The position numbers and the translations under genes are program-made. Under the pieces are notes generated by a model that saw only the letters and a list, made by a program, of their open reading frames with translations, ran no database searches and was not told the origin of the DNA. Shown one piece after another: positions 45,755-54,712 of a stretch of DNA of 64,000 bases. This DNA is from JBBSAT01 sp044223665 (lineage in GTDB: Bacteria > Myxococcota_A > Polyangia > Polyangiales > Sandaracinaceae): contig JBGALT010000012.1 of the NCBI GenBank assembly GCA_044223665.1, forward strand, positions 1 to 64,000, written 5' to 3'. Position 1 is the stretch's first letter. Every line of letters starts with the position of its first letter.

Positions 45755-45832
45755 CGGCATCCATCACGAGAAAGGGCGCGAGCTCGCGCCCGCGCCCTCT
45801 CGATCGCGCCCCCCGATGGGAGGCTCGCGTTC

Positions 45833-46171
45833 TCAGCAGTGACGGCCCATGCCACCCGGATCGTAGGGATCGCTGTCCGAGCACGAGCGGCAGCCGCAGC
45901 CACCCGGATCGCGCGGATCGCTGTCCGAGACGCCGCGGCACGGATAGCAGCCACCGCCGCAGTGACGACCGTAGCCACCCGGGTCGTACGGGTCGCTGTC
46001 CGAGCACTGAGGCTGCGCGCCCTCTTGCGCGGAGGCCGTGCTCGCGCCCAGGGCCGCCGCCGCCGCGGCGCCGAGCGCGCTCGCACCGATGAGGCCCATC
46101 GATGCCCGTCGGGTCATCGCGCGATCCGTGACGATCTCGTCCATCGACAGCGTCTTCTTGCTCTCGCTCAT
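45833..46171 (-). CDS. Tat-exported small protein with Ser-Asp-Ser-Asp-Pro repeats
   Basis: A 112-residue protein. The N-terminus MSESKKTLSMDEIVTDRAM is followed by a twin-arginine signal (TRRASMGLIGASALGAAAA) ending STASA. The mature ~60 residues are three repeats: CSDSDPYDPGGYGRHC, then a GGGCYPCRG insert with VSDSDPRDPGGCGCRS, then CSDSDPYDPGGMGRHC. Eight Cys, the His and the Asp cluster suggest a metal-binding or disulfide-linked peptide. Tat export implies folding or cofactor loading in the cytoplasm. It is divergently transcribed from a JmjC-type oxygenase. No family is recognised. Confidence 0.75.
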   Translation of the reverse strand: MSESKKTLSMDEIVTDRAMTRRASMGLIGASALGAAAAAALGASTASAQEGAQPQCSDSDPYDPGGYGRHCGGGCYPCRGVSDSDPRDPGGCGCRSCSDSDPYDPGGMGRHC

Positions 46172-46377
46172 CCTCGTCTCCTTCTCCCCGCCTCGCGGTG
46201 TTCCTCGCGGCCTCTCGGCGGTGATCACCCCGCGCGAGCTCCCGTCCCCGTGTCGTCGTCCCCCTCGCAACCCCACCCGAAAGCGCAGCACGAGGGTGCG
46301 GCGTCGGACGATCGAACCGCAGCCCGTATTCATGCGCAACCACGAATATCGAGCGGCCCCGAGAACGACGCTCGGTT

Positions 46378-46390
46378 GAGAACGGTTCTC
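46378..46390. promoter_or_regulatory. candidate operator GAGAACGGTTCTC
   Basis: A perfect dyad (6-bp arms, single central base) in the 305-bp divergent region between the repeat-peptide gene and the JmjC gene. A further GAGAAC half-site lies at 46361-46366. The rest of this gap is C-rich and holds no gene. Confidence 0.35.
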
Positions 46391-46476
46391 GACACGCGCG
46401 GTCGCGGCCGCGGGAGAATCCCCGGGCCGCGAGCGCGTAGTACAAGACGAATCGACCTCGAAAGGACCGCGCTCGC

Positions 46477-47658
46477 ATGGCCACGACGTACACGTTCGAT
46501 CGCCTCATCGCTCCCATGTCGCGGGAGGAGTTCTTCCGCGACTACTGGGAGAAGAAGCCGCTGCTCGTGCGTCGGTCCGATCGCGCCTACTACGGCGATC
46601 TCCTCTCCATCCGCACGCTCGATCGCGTCCTCACGTCGCAGACGCTGACGCGCAGCAGCGCGTTCATCGCGAACGCCGCGCGCCAGGTGCAGGCCGAGGA
46701 GTTCTGCTTCCCCGACGGCGTCGTCGACGTCGCACGCCTCTACCAGCAGTTCGCCGACGGCGGCACCATCGTGTTCAACCAGCTGCACACGATCCTGCCG
46801 GTCCTCCACGATCTCTGTCGCTCGCTCGAGCGCGATCTGAGCTGCCGCTTCCAGACGAACATCTACATGACGCCCGGCCGCTCGCAGGGGTTCCCGACCC
46901 ACTACGACAGCCACGACGTGTTCATCCTCCAGGTGCAGGGCGTCAAGCACTGGCAGGTCTTCAACACGCCGATCGAGCTCCCGTTCCGCGGCCAGCCCTT
47001 CAAGCGCGACGAGACGCCGAAGGGCGACGTGACGATGGAGTTCGATCTCGAGCCGGGCGACATGTTCTATCTGCCGCGCGGGATGATGCACGACGCGCAG
47101 ACCCGCGAGGGCGAGACGCTCCACATCACGCTCGGCGCGCTGGCGACGAGCTGGACCGAGCTCCTGCTCGAGGCGGTCGCGAAGGTCTCGCTCACCGATC
47201 CGGCGTTCCGCCGCTCGCTCCCGCCGGGCTACTCGAAGACCGAGTTCGACCGCACGGCCGCGCGCGGGCAATTCAAGGAGCTGCTCGCCAAGCTCGTCGA
47301 TCGCGCGGACTTCGACAGCGCCCTCGATCACTTCGCCGACGACCTCGTCTCCACGCGCACCGCGCTGCTCGAGGGGCAGCTCGAGCAGATGCTCACGATG
47401 AGCAAGATCCACGAGGACACCAAGGCCGGTGCGCGCCCCAACCTGCTCTACCGGTACCGGGAGAAGGACGGGCAGTTCATCGTGTCCTGCTACGGCGCCG
47501 AGATGCGCCTGCCGGTGCACGCGGCCGAGCCGACGCGCTACGCGCTCGAGACGCCGGAGTTCCTGGTGAAGGATCTCCCGGGCGAGCTCGACGACGCCGG
47601 CAAGGTCGTCTTGATCAAGCGCCTGGTCCGCGAGGGCATGGTCCGCATCCTCGGCTGA
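46477..47658 (+). CDS. JmjC/cupin-type 2-oxoglutarate oxygenase
   Basis: A 393-residue cytoplasmic protein. REEFFRDYWEKKPLLVRR at the N-terminus is typical of ribosomal-oxygenase-like cupins (the NO66/MINA53/RoxA group). The iron-binding triad is visible: THYDSHDVFILQVQGVKHWQVF (H-x-D) near residue 147 and MFYLPRGMMHDAQT (distal His) near 207. A ~180-residue helical/winged region follows, as in this group. Relatives hydroxylate Arg or His side chains in ribosomal proteins. A GAAAGGA ribosome site precedes ATG 46477. The divergent gene encodes an Asp/His/Arg repeat peptide, which could be a substrate. Confidence 0.85.
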   Translation: MATTYTFDRLIAPMSREEFFRDYWEKKPLLVRRSDRAYYGDLLSIRTLDRVLTSQTLTRSSAFIANAARQVQAEEFCFPDGVVDVARLYQQFADGGTIVFNQLHTILPVLHDLCRSLERDLSCRFQTNIYMTPGRSQGFPTHYDSHDVFILQVQGVKHWQVFNTPIELPFRGQPFKRDETPKGDVTMEFDLEPGDMFYLPRGMMHDAQTREGETLHITLGALATSWTELLLEAVAKVSLTDPAFRRSLPPGYSKTEFDRTAARGQFKELLAKLVDRADFDSALDHFADDLVSTRTALLEGQLEQMLTMSKIHEDTKAGARPNLLYRYREKDGQFIVSCYGAEMRLPVHAAEPTRYALETPEFLVKDLPGELDDAGKVVLIKRLVREGMVRILG

Positions 47659-47700
47659 CGCCGCCCGCGAGGGCGAGGGACGCGATCGAGACGACGGGGT

Positions 47701-47719
47701 GGGGCCCCGTATCGGCCCC
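47701..47719. terminator. GC-rich hairpin after the JmjC gene
   Basis: Stem GGGGCC/GGCCCC with loop CCGTATC, 42 bp after the stop. It is the reverse complement of almost the same hairpin at 5579-5597, including the outer CTC and the following GCCCC run. Confidence 0.45.
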
Positions 47720-47736
47720 GAGAGAAGAGACAGAGC

Positions 47737-47772
47737 GAGGGGCCGTGGCCGATCAGGCCACGAACGCCCCTC
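47737..47772. terminator. strong hairpin between convergent genes
   Basis: GAGGGGC and CGTGGCC pair with GGCCACG and GCCCCTC around a GATCA loop, with two unpaired bases. It lies between the JmjC gene and the convergent large lipoprotein gene (stop at 47775), so it could end transcription from both sides. Confidence 0.6.
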
Positions 47773-47774
47773 TC

Positions 47775-50700
47775 TCAGTTGCAGGGCACGCAGGTGAACT
47801 GCACGTTCGACGAGAGCAGCGTCGGCGCGCGCGTCAGGCTCGAATCGGCGTGGAGCACCGTCTGCACCTGGAGGAAGTAGCGCCCGGTCGGTGCGCCGGC
47901 GGCGTTCAGCAGGTTGGCGATGTCGGCCGTGCCCGTCACCGACGTGCCCATCGCGGGCGGGTCCACGCGGAGCGTCGCGGTGGGCGCGGAGGGGAAGCCG
48001 GTGGCGGTGTCGGACGTCTGGAACAGGAACTCGACGTACGTCCCCGCAGGCACGTCCACGCGGTAGTCGAAGCCGCCCCACGCCGGGCACTCGTCGATCG
48101 TGCACGGCGTCGGCTGCGAGGCGTACACGTGCGTGTACGTCGCGGTCGGCTGGTAGAAGTTGCACGGGCAACTGATCGAGCCGCTGCATCCGTCGCTGCC
48201 CACGCCGCACGCGGTCCCTGGCGAGGCGCAGGTGATGGGCGTGCAGTTGGGGTGCCCGCACGCGCCGGGGACACCGCCGCCGCCGCAGCTGTCGCCGGCG
48301 GCGCACGATCCGCAGTCCACCGTCCCGCCGCAGCCGTCCGCCATCTGACCGCACGTCCGCCCTTGGCCAGCGCAAGTGAGCGGGACGCACGGCGAGGAGA
48401 CGATGCACGACGAGAGGTCGAAGATCATGTACTCGAGGACGCGCTCCTGCGCGGTCAGGGCGCTGTCGTCGCACTCGTTCGGGAAGGTCTGCCCGTCCAG
48501 ATCGCGGGCGCCCTCGACGTGGAAGTCGCTGAAGACGACGCGGCCGCACTGGTTCGCGGCGGGCGTGCCGATCGGCGTGTCGAAGGTGTAGTGCGTCGGA
48601 AGCGCAGTCGGGACCGTCACCGCCTGGTAGCAGTTGTGGTCCGACAGACAGGTGTCACCCCAGTTGCAGGTGTTCGGATTGACGCACCGCCGCCCGCAGC
48701 TCGAGGTGTAACAAGCGTAGCCCTGGGGCTGCCAGCTCGAGACGACGTCCCAGGTCGTCGACAGCCACTGCTGGCCGGGCGCGACGATGCTGCTCGTGTC
48801 GACGCGGATCGTCGAGACGTCGACCTCGCCGAGCGTCGTCGAGGCGCCGCGGTTGAAGAGCCACTGTGCGAACGTGTCGCCCCGCGCGAACGAGCGGTCG
48901 ATCGTCGCGGTCAGCGTCCCGTTCGTCGATCCCGCTTCCGTCCACCAGTTCGCCGTCTGGGCGAAGGGCGCCGGGGCCGAGGCGACGGGATCGGCGACCC
49001 CGGTCCACGTGTTGGTGAACCACGTGTAGTGGTAGTGCGTCGCGAACACGCGGCCGCCGCGGTTCGCGTAGTCGATCATGTTCTGTTGCTCGGTCTGGGT
49101 CCGAGCGCGCTCGCCGCCTTCGCAAGCCAGCAGGACCATGTCGTACGGGTCCATGCTCGCCGCCGAGGCCCAGAGCGTCGTCGAGTCCGCGGTGCCCGCG
49201 CCGGCGTCCACGCCGTTGCCGTAATAGAGGTGCACGCGCCCTGCGCCCGACGAGGTCGTGAACTCGCTGTCCTCGATGCCGATCTTGCGCAGCACGCACT
49301 CGAGCGCATCGACGTCACCCGTCGCCAGCGCCATCTGCGGGATGTCGCCCTCGGTCTGGTTGCGCGGCAGGTGCGTCAGCGCCGCGGGCACCGTCGTGGT
49401 CCCGCAGCACTCCACGCTCGGGATGACGACCTGGCGGCGCCAGCGGCCGAGCTGGATCACGAGCGGGATGTTGGCGCCGCACGGCGCGCCGGTGAGCGAG
49501 AAGTTGCCGTCGATGTCGGTCGTCACGCGGATGATCGGGTCGCCCGAGAGCGGCGTACAGGACTCGCAGACGACGGAGGTCGTGAACGCGGTCGGCGTCG
49601 CGCCGGGGATGTACACGTTCACGTTGTTGAGCGGATCGGGGGAGCCCCAGGTCGCGGTGTCATCGTGCCCGGGGACGGTCACCACGCCGCGGATCGTCGT
49701 CGTGGCCTGCGCGCCCGTCGTCAGCGCGGTCGTCGAGACCTGGACGTCGTCGACCCAGACGGTATCGCTGCCGCTCGTGCCGCTGCCGTTCTTCGTGTAG
49801 GACCACGCGAAGGTGTGGCTGCCGGGGGTGTTGACCGTGTACGAGGCCTGCGTCCAGCCCGTCGTCCCCGACCAGCGGTTCTGCTGGACGCCGTCGATGT
49901 AGAAGCGCAGCCAGTCGCGGCTGCTCTCGGTGCTGGTCCGATACCAGAACGAGATCGTCAGCGTCGTCATCGTCGAAGCGGTGAACGACACCGTCGTCGT
50001 TCCGTTGTGCCCGATGGCGCCGCTGCGCATCCCGTGGGTGCCCCCGTGCACCGTCGTCGTCGTGATGCTCCAGGCAGGGCTCCCGGCGAGGCTCCAAGCG
50101 GCCGGGATCACGTTGTTCTCGAAGTCGTACGTCGCGCTCGTCGCCGGGATCGTCATCGGATTCGGGCACGCCGGGATCTGGCTGCAGATGGCGGGGGGGC
50201 TGCCCAGCGCGCAGCGTCCCGGGCCTCCGGGGTTGCCGCACTGGCTCGGCATGCCGCCGACGCCGCACGCCTGGGGCGCCACGCACATGCCGCAGCTCGC
50301 GGTGAGGTTGCCGCAGCCGTCGTCGACCGGGCCGCAGTTGGCGGTGCCGCAGCCGTGTGGTGTGCACGCGTCGGCGGGCGCTCCGCAGTGGAACGGCACG
50401 CCGCCCCCGCCGCAGAACGTCCCCATCGGGCAGACGCCGCAGTTGACGGTGCCGCCGCAGCCGTCGCTCACGCTGCCGCACGCGTAGCCGGCCGGGCAGG
50501 CCGCGACCGAGGGGACGCAGCCCATCGGCGCCATCGAGCTGGTCGTGGACGTGATCGTGATGCCGCCGCTGCCGGGGTCGTAGACGGTGTTCGTCCCCAT
50601 CGCCGCATCGCCGGGATCGGGCGTCAGCAGGTTGCTGAAGTTGCGCGGGTCACAGGGATTGCCGGCGCTCGGAGGCGAGACGACGGCCGTCGAGGTGTCG

Positions 50701-51020
50701 AGCGTGTAGTCGACGATCGACTCGCATCCGCTCCACGCGCCATCGCGGCAGTAGCGCGTACCGCGGTGACAGATGATGTCGGTCGTCGCCGTGCGGGTCG
50801 CATCGAGATAGCAGTCGATGGGCGACGAGACGTTGCAGGCGCAGCCCTCTTCCGGGACCAGGCAAGCCGCAGTGCCGCCGTCTCCCCGGCGGCCGGCGTC
50901 GGGGCGCGGCGGGAGCTCGTCCACGGGCGGCGTCGTGCAGGCCGCGACGAGCCCGAGCAGGACGAGCTGTACGCTCGAGCGAACGTGCAGGCGTGGGGAG
51001 CGGGCCGTGGGCTCTGACAT
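47775..51020 (-). CDS. large cysteine-rich lipoprotein, 1081 aa
   Basis: A secreted lipoprotein with signal VRSSVQLVLLGLVAAC. N-terminal and C-terminal parts have modules of the type CGSVSDGCGGTVNCGVCPMGTFCGGGGVP and CGQMADGCGGTVDCGSC, a cysteine repeat frequent in large Sandaracinus-type proteins. Residues ~280-430 look like a jelly-roll carbohydrate- or cell-binding domain (YDFENNVIPAAWSLAG, WYRTSTESSRDWLRFYIDGV, WVDDVQVS). An Ig/CarboxypepD-like segment (IRGVVTVPGH, VTTDIDGNFSLTG) and a ThuA/glutamine-amidotransferase-like stretch (MVLLACEGGE, MIDYANRGGRVFATHYHYTWF) follow. It may be an adhesin or a scaffold; the function is unknown. ATG 51020 gives the signal peptide. Confidence 0.8.
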   Translation of the reverse strand: MSEPTARSPRLHVRSSVQLVLLGLVAACTTPPVDELPPRPDAGRRGDGGTAACLVPEEGCACNVSSPIDCYLDATRTATTDIICHRGTRYCRDGAWSGCESIVDYTLDTSTAVVSPPSAGNPCDPRNFSNLLTPDPGDAAMGTNTVYDPGSGGITITSTTSSMAPMGCVPSVAACPAGYACGSVSDGCGGTVNCGVCPMGTFCGGGGVPFHCGAPADACTPHGCGTANCGPVDDGCGNLTASCGMCVAPQACGVGGMPSQCGNPGGPGRCALGSPPAICSQIPACPNPMTIPATSATYDFENNVIPAAWSLAGSPAWSITTTTVHGGTHGMRSGAIGHNGTTTVSFTASTMTTLTISFWYRTSTESSRDWLRFYIDGVQQNRWSGTTGWTQASYTVNTPGSHTFAWSYTKNGSGTSGSDTVWVDDVQVSTTALTTGAQATTTIRGVVTVPGHDDTATWGSPDPLNNVNVYIPGATPTAFTTSVVCESCTPLSGDPIIRVTTDIDGNFSLTGAPCGANIPLVIQLGRWRRQVVIPSVECCGTTTVPAALTHLPRNQTEGDIPQMALATGDVDALECVLRKIGIEDSEFTTSSGAGRVHLYYGNGVDAGAGTADSTTLWASAASMDPYDMVLLACEGGERARTQTEQQNMIDYANRGGRVFATHYHYTWFTNTWTGVADPVASAPAPFAQTANWWTEAGSTNGTLTATIDRSFARGDTFAQWLFNRGASTTLGEVDVSTIRVDTSSIVAPGQQWLSTTWDVVSSWQPQGYACYTSSCGRRCVNPNTCNWGDTCLSDHNCYQAVTVPTALPTHYTFDTPIGTPAANQCGRVVFSDFHVEGARDLDGQTFPNECDDSALTAQERVLEYMIFDLSSCIVSSPCVPLTCAGQGRTCGQMADGCGGTVDCGSCAAGDSCGGGGVPGACGHPNCTPITCASPGTACGVGSDGCSGSISCPCNFYQPTATYTHVYASQPTPCTIDECPAWGGFDYRVDVPAGTYVEFLFQTSDTATGFPSAPTATLRVDPPAMGTSVTGTADIANLLNAAGAPTGRYFLQVQTVLHADSSLTRAPTLLSSNVQFTCVPCN

Positions 51021-51149
51021 GCGGACTCCGTGGCGCGTCGAAGCAATGATCGGACCCGTCGAACTGCGTCGGTCCGAGCCGCACTTTCCCGCAATTTGCC
51101 GATCAACTCGCGGGGATGGGCCGGTAGGTTCTTGCGAAGGCACGCAATC

Positions 51150-51190
51150 TTTTCATGGCGCAGAGCGATTCAAATGAATCGGTGCTCTAG
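51150..51190. repeat. solo end of the CTAG-terminated fold-back element
   Basis: TTTCATGGCG followed by GCGATTCAAATGAATCGG and TGCTCTAG, matching the right end of the element at 61857-62039. No left end is found within 200 bp. The CTAG supplies the TAG stop codon of the lipoprotein gene ending at 51187. Confidence 0.65.
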
Positions 51191-52206
51191 CCCCCGCACG
51201 CGGGGGGTCCGCCGCGCGCGGGCGTCGCGCAGACCTGATGAGCGGGGCACGACGCGGTCGTCGTACATCCACCCGAATCCACGCACTCCGACACGCCGTC
51301 GCCCCAGAGGTCGCGGCACTGCTGACCGGGGAGGCAGTTGGTGGCGTCGTGACAGATGCCGTAGCGGCCGCACGAGGCCACGCCCGCGATCGCGCGCGGC
51401 GTGCACGTCTGCCCGCCGGAGCAGATGGCGTTCGTGACACACGCGCCGCTGCTGAACTGGCACTCGAGGAGCGTGTCGCCGTCCACGTCCACGCAGTCCT
51501 GTTGCTCGGTCAGCGTCAGGTTGCACGCGGAGTTGGAAGCGCAGCGCCGGCTGAGCCGCACGCAGGTGCCGCCGGCGAGCGCTCGATCGCACGCGTAGCC
51601 GAAGGGACAGGCGCCGTCCGCCGCGCATGCGAAGCGGCGATCGACACAGGCGCCTGCCTCGCACGCGTAGCCGAGCGGGCACGTCCGCGAGTCCACGCAG
51701 CTGCCGCTCGTCGTGCAGAAGCCGCCGCTGCAGCTCGCGCCGCTCGGGCAGTCGCCCTCCACGGCGCAGGCCGACCCGCCCGGCACGCAGTGCATCCCGC
51801 AGGGATCGCTCGCGCACGCTTGGCCCGAGGGGCAAGCGGAGGCGCTGCAGTCGGTCCCGAGCGGCTGCCCACAGCGGCAGATGTCGAGCGCTCCGTCCGG
51901 CCAGAAGCAGCCGACGTCGGTCGGAACGTTTCCGTCGATGGAGTCGGCGTCGAGGTCGGTGCCCGTGTCGGCGCTCCCATCGCTCGTCCCACCGTCCAAG
52001 CCCGCGTCATCGCTCGTGCCGGCGTCGTTCCGCGCGGCGTCGCGCGCGCCGACGTCGAGACTTCCGGCCGGCGCTGGACCGCCGCCGCAGCCGGCGGCGA
52101 TCGACAGGATCGTCGTCGTCGCCGCCCAGGCGAGCGGGGAGAGCAGTTCGGAGCGCCAGACCTGCTTCGAGGCGCGCGAGCCTCGAGCGGCGGGCGTCAC
52201 GGACAT
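51187..52206 (-). CDS. cysteine-rich lipoprotein
   Basis: A 339-residue lipoprotein. The signal peptide TTTILSIAAGC is preceded by ~27 N-terminal residues, so the real start may be internal. An Asp-rich linker of ~60 residues leads to a row of cysteine modules: CASDPCGMHCVPGG, CAVEGDCPSGASCSGGFC, CVDSRTCPLGYACEAGAC, CAADGACPFGYACD and others. The start codon overlaps the end of the upstream lipoprotein gene by 10 bp, so they are co-translated. Its stop codon TAG lies inside the CTAG end of a repeat element. Confidence 0.78.
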   Translation of the reverse strand: MSVTPAARGSRASKQVWRSELLSPLAWAATTTILSIAAGCGGGPAPAGSLDVGARDAARNDAGTSDDAGLDGGTSDGSADTGTDLDADSIDGNVPTDVGCFWPDGALDICRCGQPLGTDCSASACPSGQACASDPCGMHCVPGGSACAVEGDCPSGASCSGGFCTTSGSCVDSRTCPLGYACEAGACVDRRFACAADGACPFGYACDRALAGGTCVRLSRRCASNSACNLTLTEQQDCVDVDGDTLLECQFSSGACVTNAICSGGQTCTPRAIAGVASCGRYGICHDATNCLPGQQCRDLWGDGVSECVDSGGCTTTASCPAHQVCATPARGGPPACGG

Positions 52207-53516
52207 CGAAGCCTCGCCACGCGCATGTGATTCACGCTACCGACGAGGTCCGACCAGGTCAAGAGAACGTTCCCGTCTCCCGACACGCGCGCCGTGATGG
52301 GCCCGCCCGTCGCCGACATCCGGATCAGATCGGCGCGCTGGAGCTCGCGGAACGTCGCATCGAAGAAGAAGACGCGCAGCATCGGCTCGATGCCGCCCTG
52401 GCGATAGCCCACGAGGTAGCCGCCACCGAGCAGTGCGATCGCGGCATCGGAGCCGGTGTCCGCGCCGATCGTGAGCGGCTGCTCGATGTGGAAGAGCGCT
52501 CCATCGCTACCGAGCTGATGGGCGTGGACGTCGCGCCGCCCGGTGGCGGGCGAGACGCCGTACACCGCGGCGCCGCCGCTCGACGAGACGACCGCGTCGA
52601 TGGTCCCGTCGGCGTCGTGCCCGAGCGTGAGCCCGAGCGGCTCTCCGATCGCGGCGAGGTCGCCGTCGAGGGGCTGCACCCACGCGTCCCCGCTCGGGCC
52701 GACCCAGCCCACGAGATAGCCGGCCTCGGTGCTGGTCCACGCGGTCGGGATCATCGCGACGCTCGCCGGCGACAGACGCACGGGCGCGGCCGTCGCGGCG
52801 CCACTCGCGTCCACCGTCACCGCCACGGTCACGGGCGCGGCGCCCGGCTCGGCCCACGCCAGCGCGATCCGCGATCCGTCCGACGCGAGCGCCACCGTCG
52901 TCTCGTCGATCGACGGCGTGCTCGTCATGCGCTGCGGCGCCGACGTCCAGCCGCCATCGCCTCCCGCGCGGGCGTACACCTCGACGTTGCCATCACGACC
53001 GGAGAGCCATGCGACGAGCCAGCCCTGGCTCGTGCGAGCGATCACCGGGCTCGCGTCGGTCGTGGCGTCGAAGGTGAGCTGCTGCGTCGTGCGCGGCGGC
53101 CCGCCGGTGGCGGGGATCTCCACGAAGTAGAGATCCTCGTGGTCGCTGACGTCGTGCTTCGAGAACACCACGCCGAAGCTCGTCGGACCGGCGGCCACCG
53201 CGAGGCGCCGGACGTCGGAGCGCAGATCGTAGTCGAGCTCGAAGAAGTCGGTCGCGGCGTCGAATCGACACTGGCCCGGCTCGACGTAGGCGTCCTCTGC
53301 CAGGCCGGCGTCGTCGACGGGGCCGTCGATCCCCGCGTCGAGGGGCTCCGCCGCGTCCGGCTCGACCGTGCCCGTGTCGCTCCGCCAGGCGTCGAGCGAT
53401 CCGGCCGGCGGCGCCGGGCCATCGCACCCCGCGAGCACGAGCACGAGCACGCTCGACAGGGTCGTGCCGGCACGCGCGGCGCGGCGCGCGCGCGAGTCGA
53501 TCGAAGCAGAAGACAT
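52197..53516 (-). CDS. lipoprotein with beta-propeller-like repeats
   Basis: A 439-residue lipoprotein with signal peptide LSSVLVLVLAGC and an Asp/Pro/Glu linker. The mature part has repeated blade-like units: SFGVVFSKHDVSDHEDLYFVEI, GWLVAWLSGRDGNVEVYARA, RIALAWAEPGAAPVTVAV, GYLVGWVGPSGDAWVQPL, GYLVGYRQGG and NVLLTWSDLVG. These resemble the strands of a six- or seven-bladed propeller. The function is unknown. It is followed by an overlapping lipoprotein gene (10 bp) and preceded by another 26 bp away, forming a run of three exported proteins. Confidence 0.78.
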   Translation of the reverse strand: MSSASIDSRARRAARAGTTLSSVLVLVLAGCDGPAPPAGSLDAWRSDTGTVEPDAAEPLDAGIDGPVDDAGLAEDAYVEPGQCRFDAATDFFELDYDLRSDVRRLAVAAGPTSFGVVFSKHDVSDHEDLYFVEIPATGGPPRTTQQLTFDATTDASPVIARTSQGWLVAWLSGRDGNVEVYARAGGDGGWTSAPQRMTSTPSIDETTVALASDGSRIALAWAEPGAAPVTVAVTVDASGAATAAPVRLSPASVAMIPTAWTSTEAGYLVGWVGPSGDAWVQPLDGDLAAIGEPLGLTLGHDADGTIDAVVSSSGGAAVYGVSPATGRRDVHAHQLGSDGALFHIEQPLTIGADTGSDAAIALLGGGYLVGYRQGGIEPMLRVFFFDATFRELQRADLIRMSATGGPITARVSGDGNVLLTWSDLVGSVNHMRVARLRCP

Positions 53517-53542
53517 CGCGGCTCCTCGTCTCGCCGAGCGCA

Positions 53543-54592
53543 TCAGTGCGCCACGGTCCCGCCGAGGCTCCGGGTACCGGTGGCGCCTCCGTCGCAAGAG
53601 CCGAGGAAGGTCACCGTCGCCGGCAGCGTGATCGCGGCCGACGTCGCCGACCCGGACGTGACCGTGTAGACGTCGGTCGTCGCGCCGGAGGCGACCTGGA
53701 CGACACCGTTCAGGATCGTGTCTCCGCTGCGCTCGAGGACCACCGACACGACGCTCGCGCCGACGGTCAGCGTCATGTCCGCGCCGGCGGCGTCGTAGGG
53801 GCCGTGGGCCACGTCGGCAGCGGAGGCGAAGTGGTGGGTGCCGAGATCTCCGTTCAGCGTGGGCGAGGAGCCGACCGTGATGACGAGCCCGCCGGTCACG
53901 CTCGTTCCGGCGGCATGCAGCGTCGTCGCGTTGCGGAAGGAGAAGGCGCTCACGTAGCCGGAGGCGTCGAGGTCCACCGTGCTGCCCGTGCCGGCGCAGA
54001 CCACCGCCGCCGGAGCGGGCACGGACGCGGCCGGAAGAAGGAAGGTCCCGGTGGCGGCCTGCCGCATCGTCCCCAGCGTGACGCCCGCAGCATGGAAGAA
54101 GCCGACGCCGTAGTCGGCCGAGACGAGGTTGTAGGCCCAGCCCGTGGTGTCCCCGCGGATCTCCTCGCCGCCGCACATGCTCCAGTCGTAGGCGAATCCG
54201 AGCGGATCACCGGTCAGCGTCGTGGTCGGCGTGCAGCCGAGCATCCCGGAGTCCGGGAGCACCATCACGCCGGTGTCGGCTCGCACGATGTCGTTCGCGT
54301 CGCGCCCAGCGTCGCCGATCGGCGCGTCGGTGCCCGAGCCCGCGTCGCTCGATCCAGCGTCTCCGCCGCCGTCCGCGCCCTGCCCCGCGTCGGCCCCGGC
54401 GGCATCGCCGCCGTCCATCCCGGAGCCGCCGCCGTCGTGCGGACCGCCGTCGGGAGGCGTCTCGCCCGAGTCCTCGCGCGAGCCCGTGTCGATCCCACCG
54501 ACCGGCGGCGGGGTCGTGGGGCAGCCAGCGAGGACGGTCGCACAAGCCAGGACGAAGAACGAAGAGCCGACGAAGACCGAGCGCGACTTCAT
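53543..54592 (-). CDS. lipoprotein with Asp/Gly-rich linker
   Basis: A 349-residue lipoprotein: signal FFVLACATVLAGC, then an ~85-residue linker dominated by Asp, Gly and Ala (for example ADAGQGADGGGDAGSSDAG), and a beta-rich domain of ~230 residues with four or five Cys. I do not recognise the domain. The linker is longer than in the neighbours but of the same composition. The first gene of the three-lipoprotein run, divergent from the GlcD-like gene by 120 bp. Confidence 0.72.
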   Translation of the reverse strand: MKSRSVFVGSSFFVLACATVLAGCPTTPPPVGGIDTGSREDSGETPPDGGPHDGGGSGMDGGDAAGADAGQGADGGGDAGSSDAGSGTDAPIGDAGRDANDIVRADTGVMVLPDSGMLGCTPTTTLTGDPLGFAYDWSMCGGEEIRGDTTGWAYNLVSADYGVGFFHAAGVTLGTMRQAATGTFLLPAASVPAPAAVVCAGTGSTVDLDASGYVSAFSFRNATTLHAAGTSVTGGLVITVGSSPTLNGDLGTHHFASAADVAHGPYDAAGADMTLTVGASVVSVVLERSGDTILNGVVQVASGATTDVYTVTSGSATSAAITLPATVTFLGSCDGGATGTRSLGGTVAH

Positions 54593-54712
54593 GAGGGCCA
54601 AGATACCGTGCAGAGGGGGCGATCGCGAGGATCCGGCCGCCATGACACGTGGAGCGGAATCGCGGATCGCCAGCGAGCGTCGCACCGCGGCGCCGAGCCA
54701 TACTGCGCTCGC

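Noticed and set aside
47745..51017. A 1090-codon plus-strand frame opposite the large lipoprotein
   Set aside because: It lacks hydrophobic or domain-like segments and is almost only Arg, Ala, Val, Gly and Asp; the minus-strand frame has a signal peptide and ordered cysteine modules.
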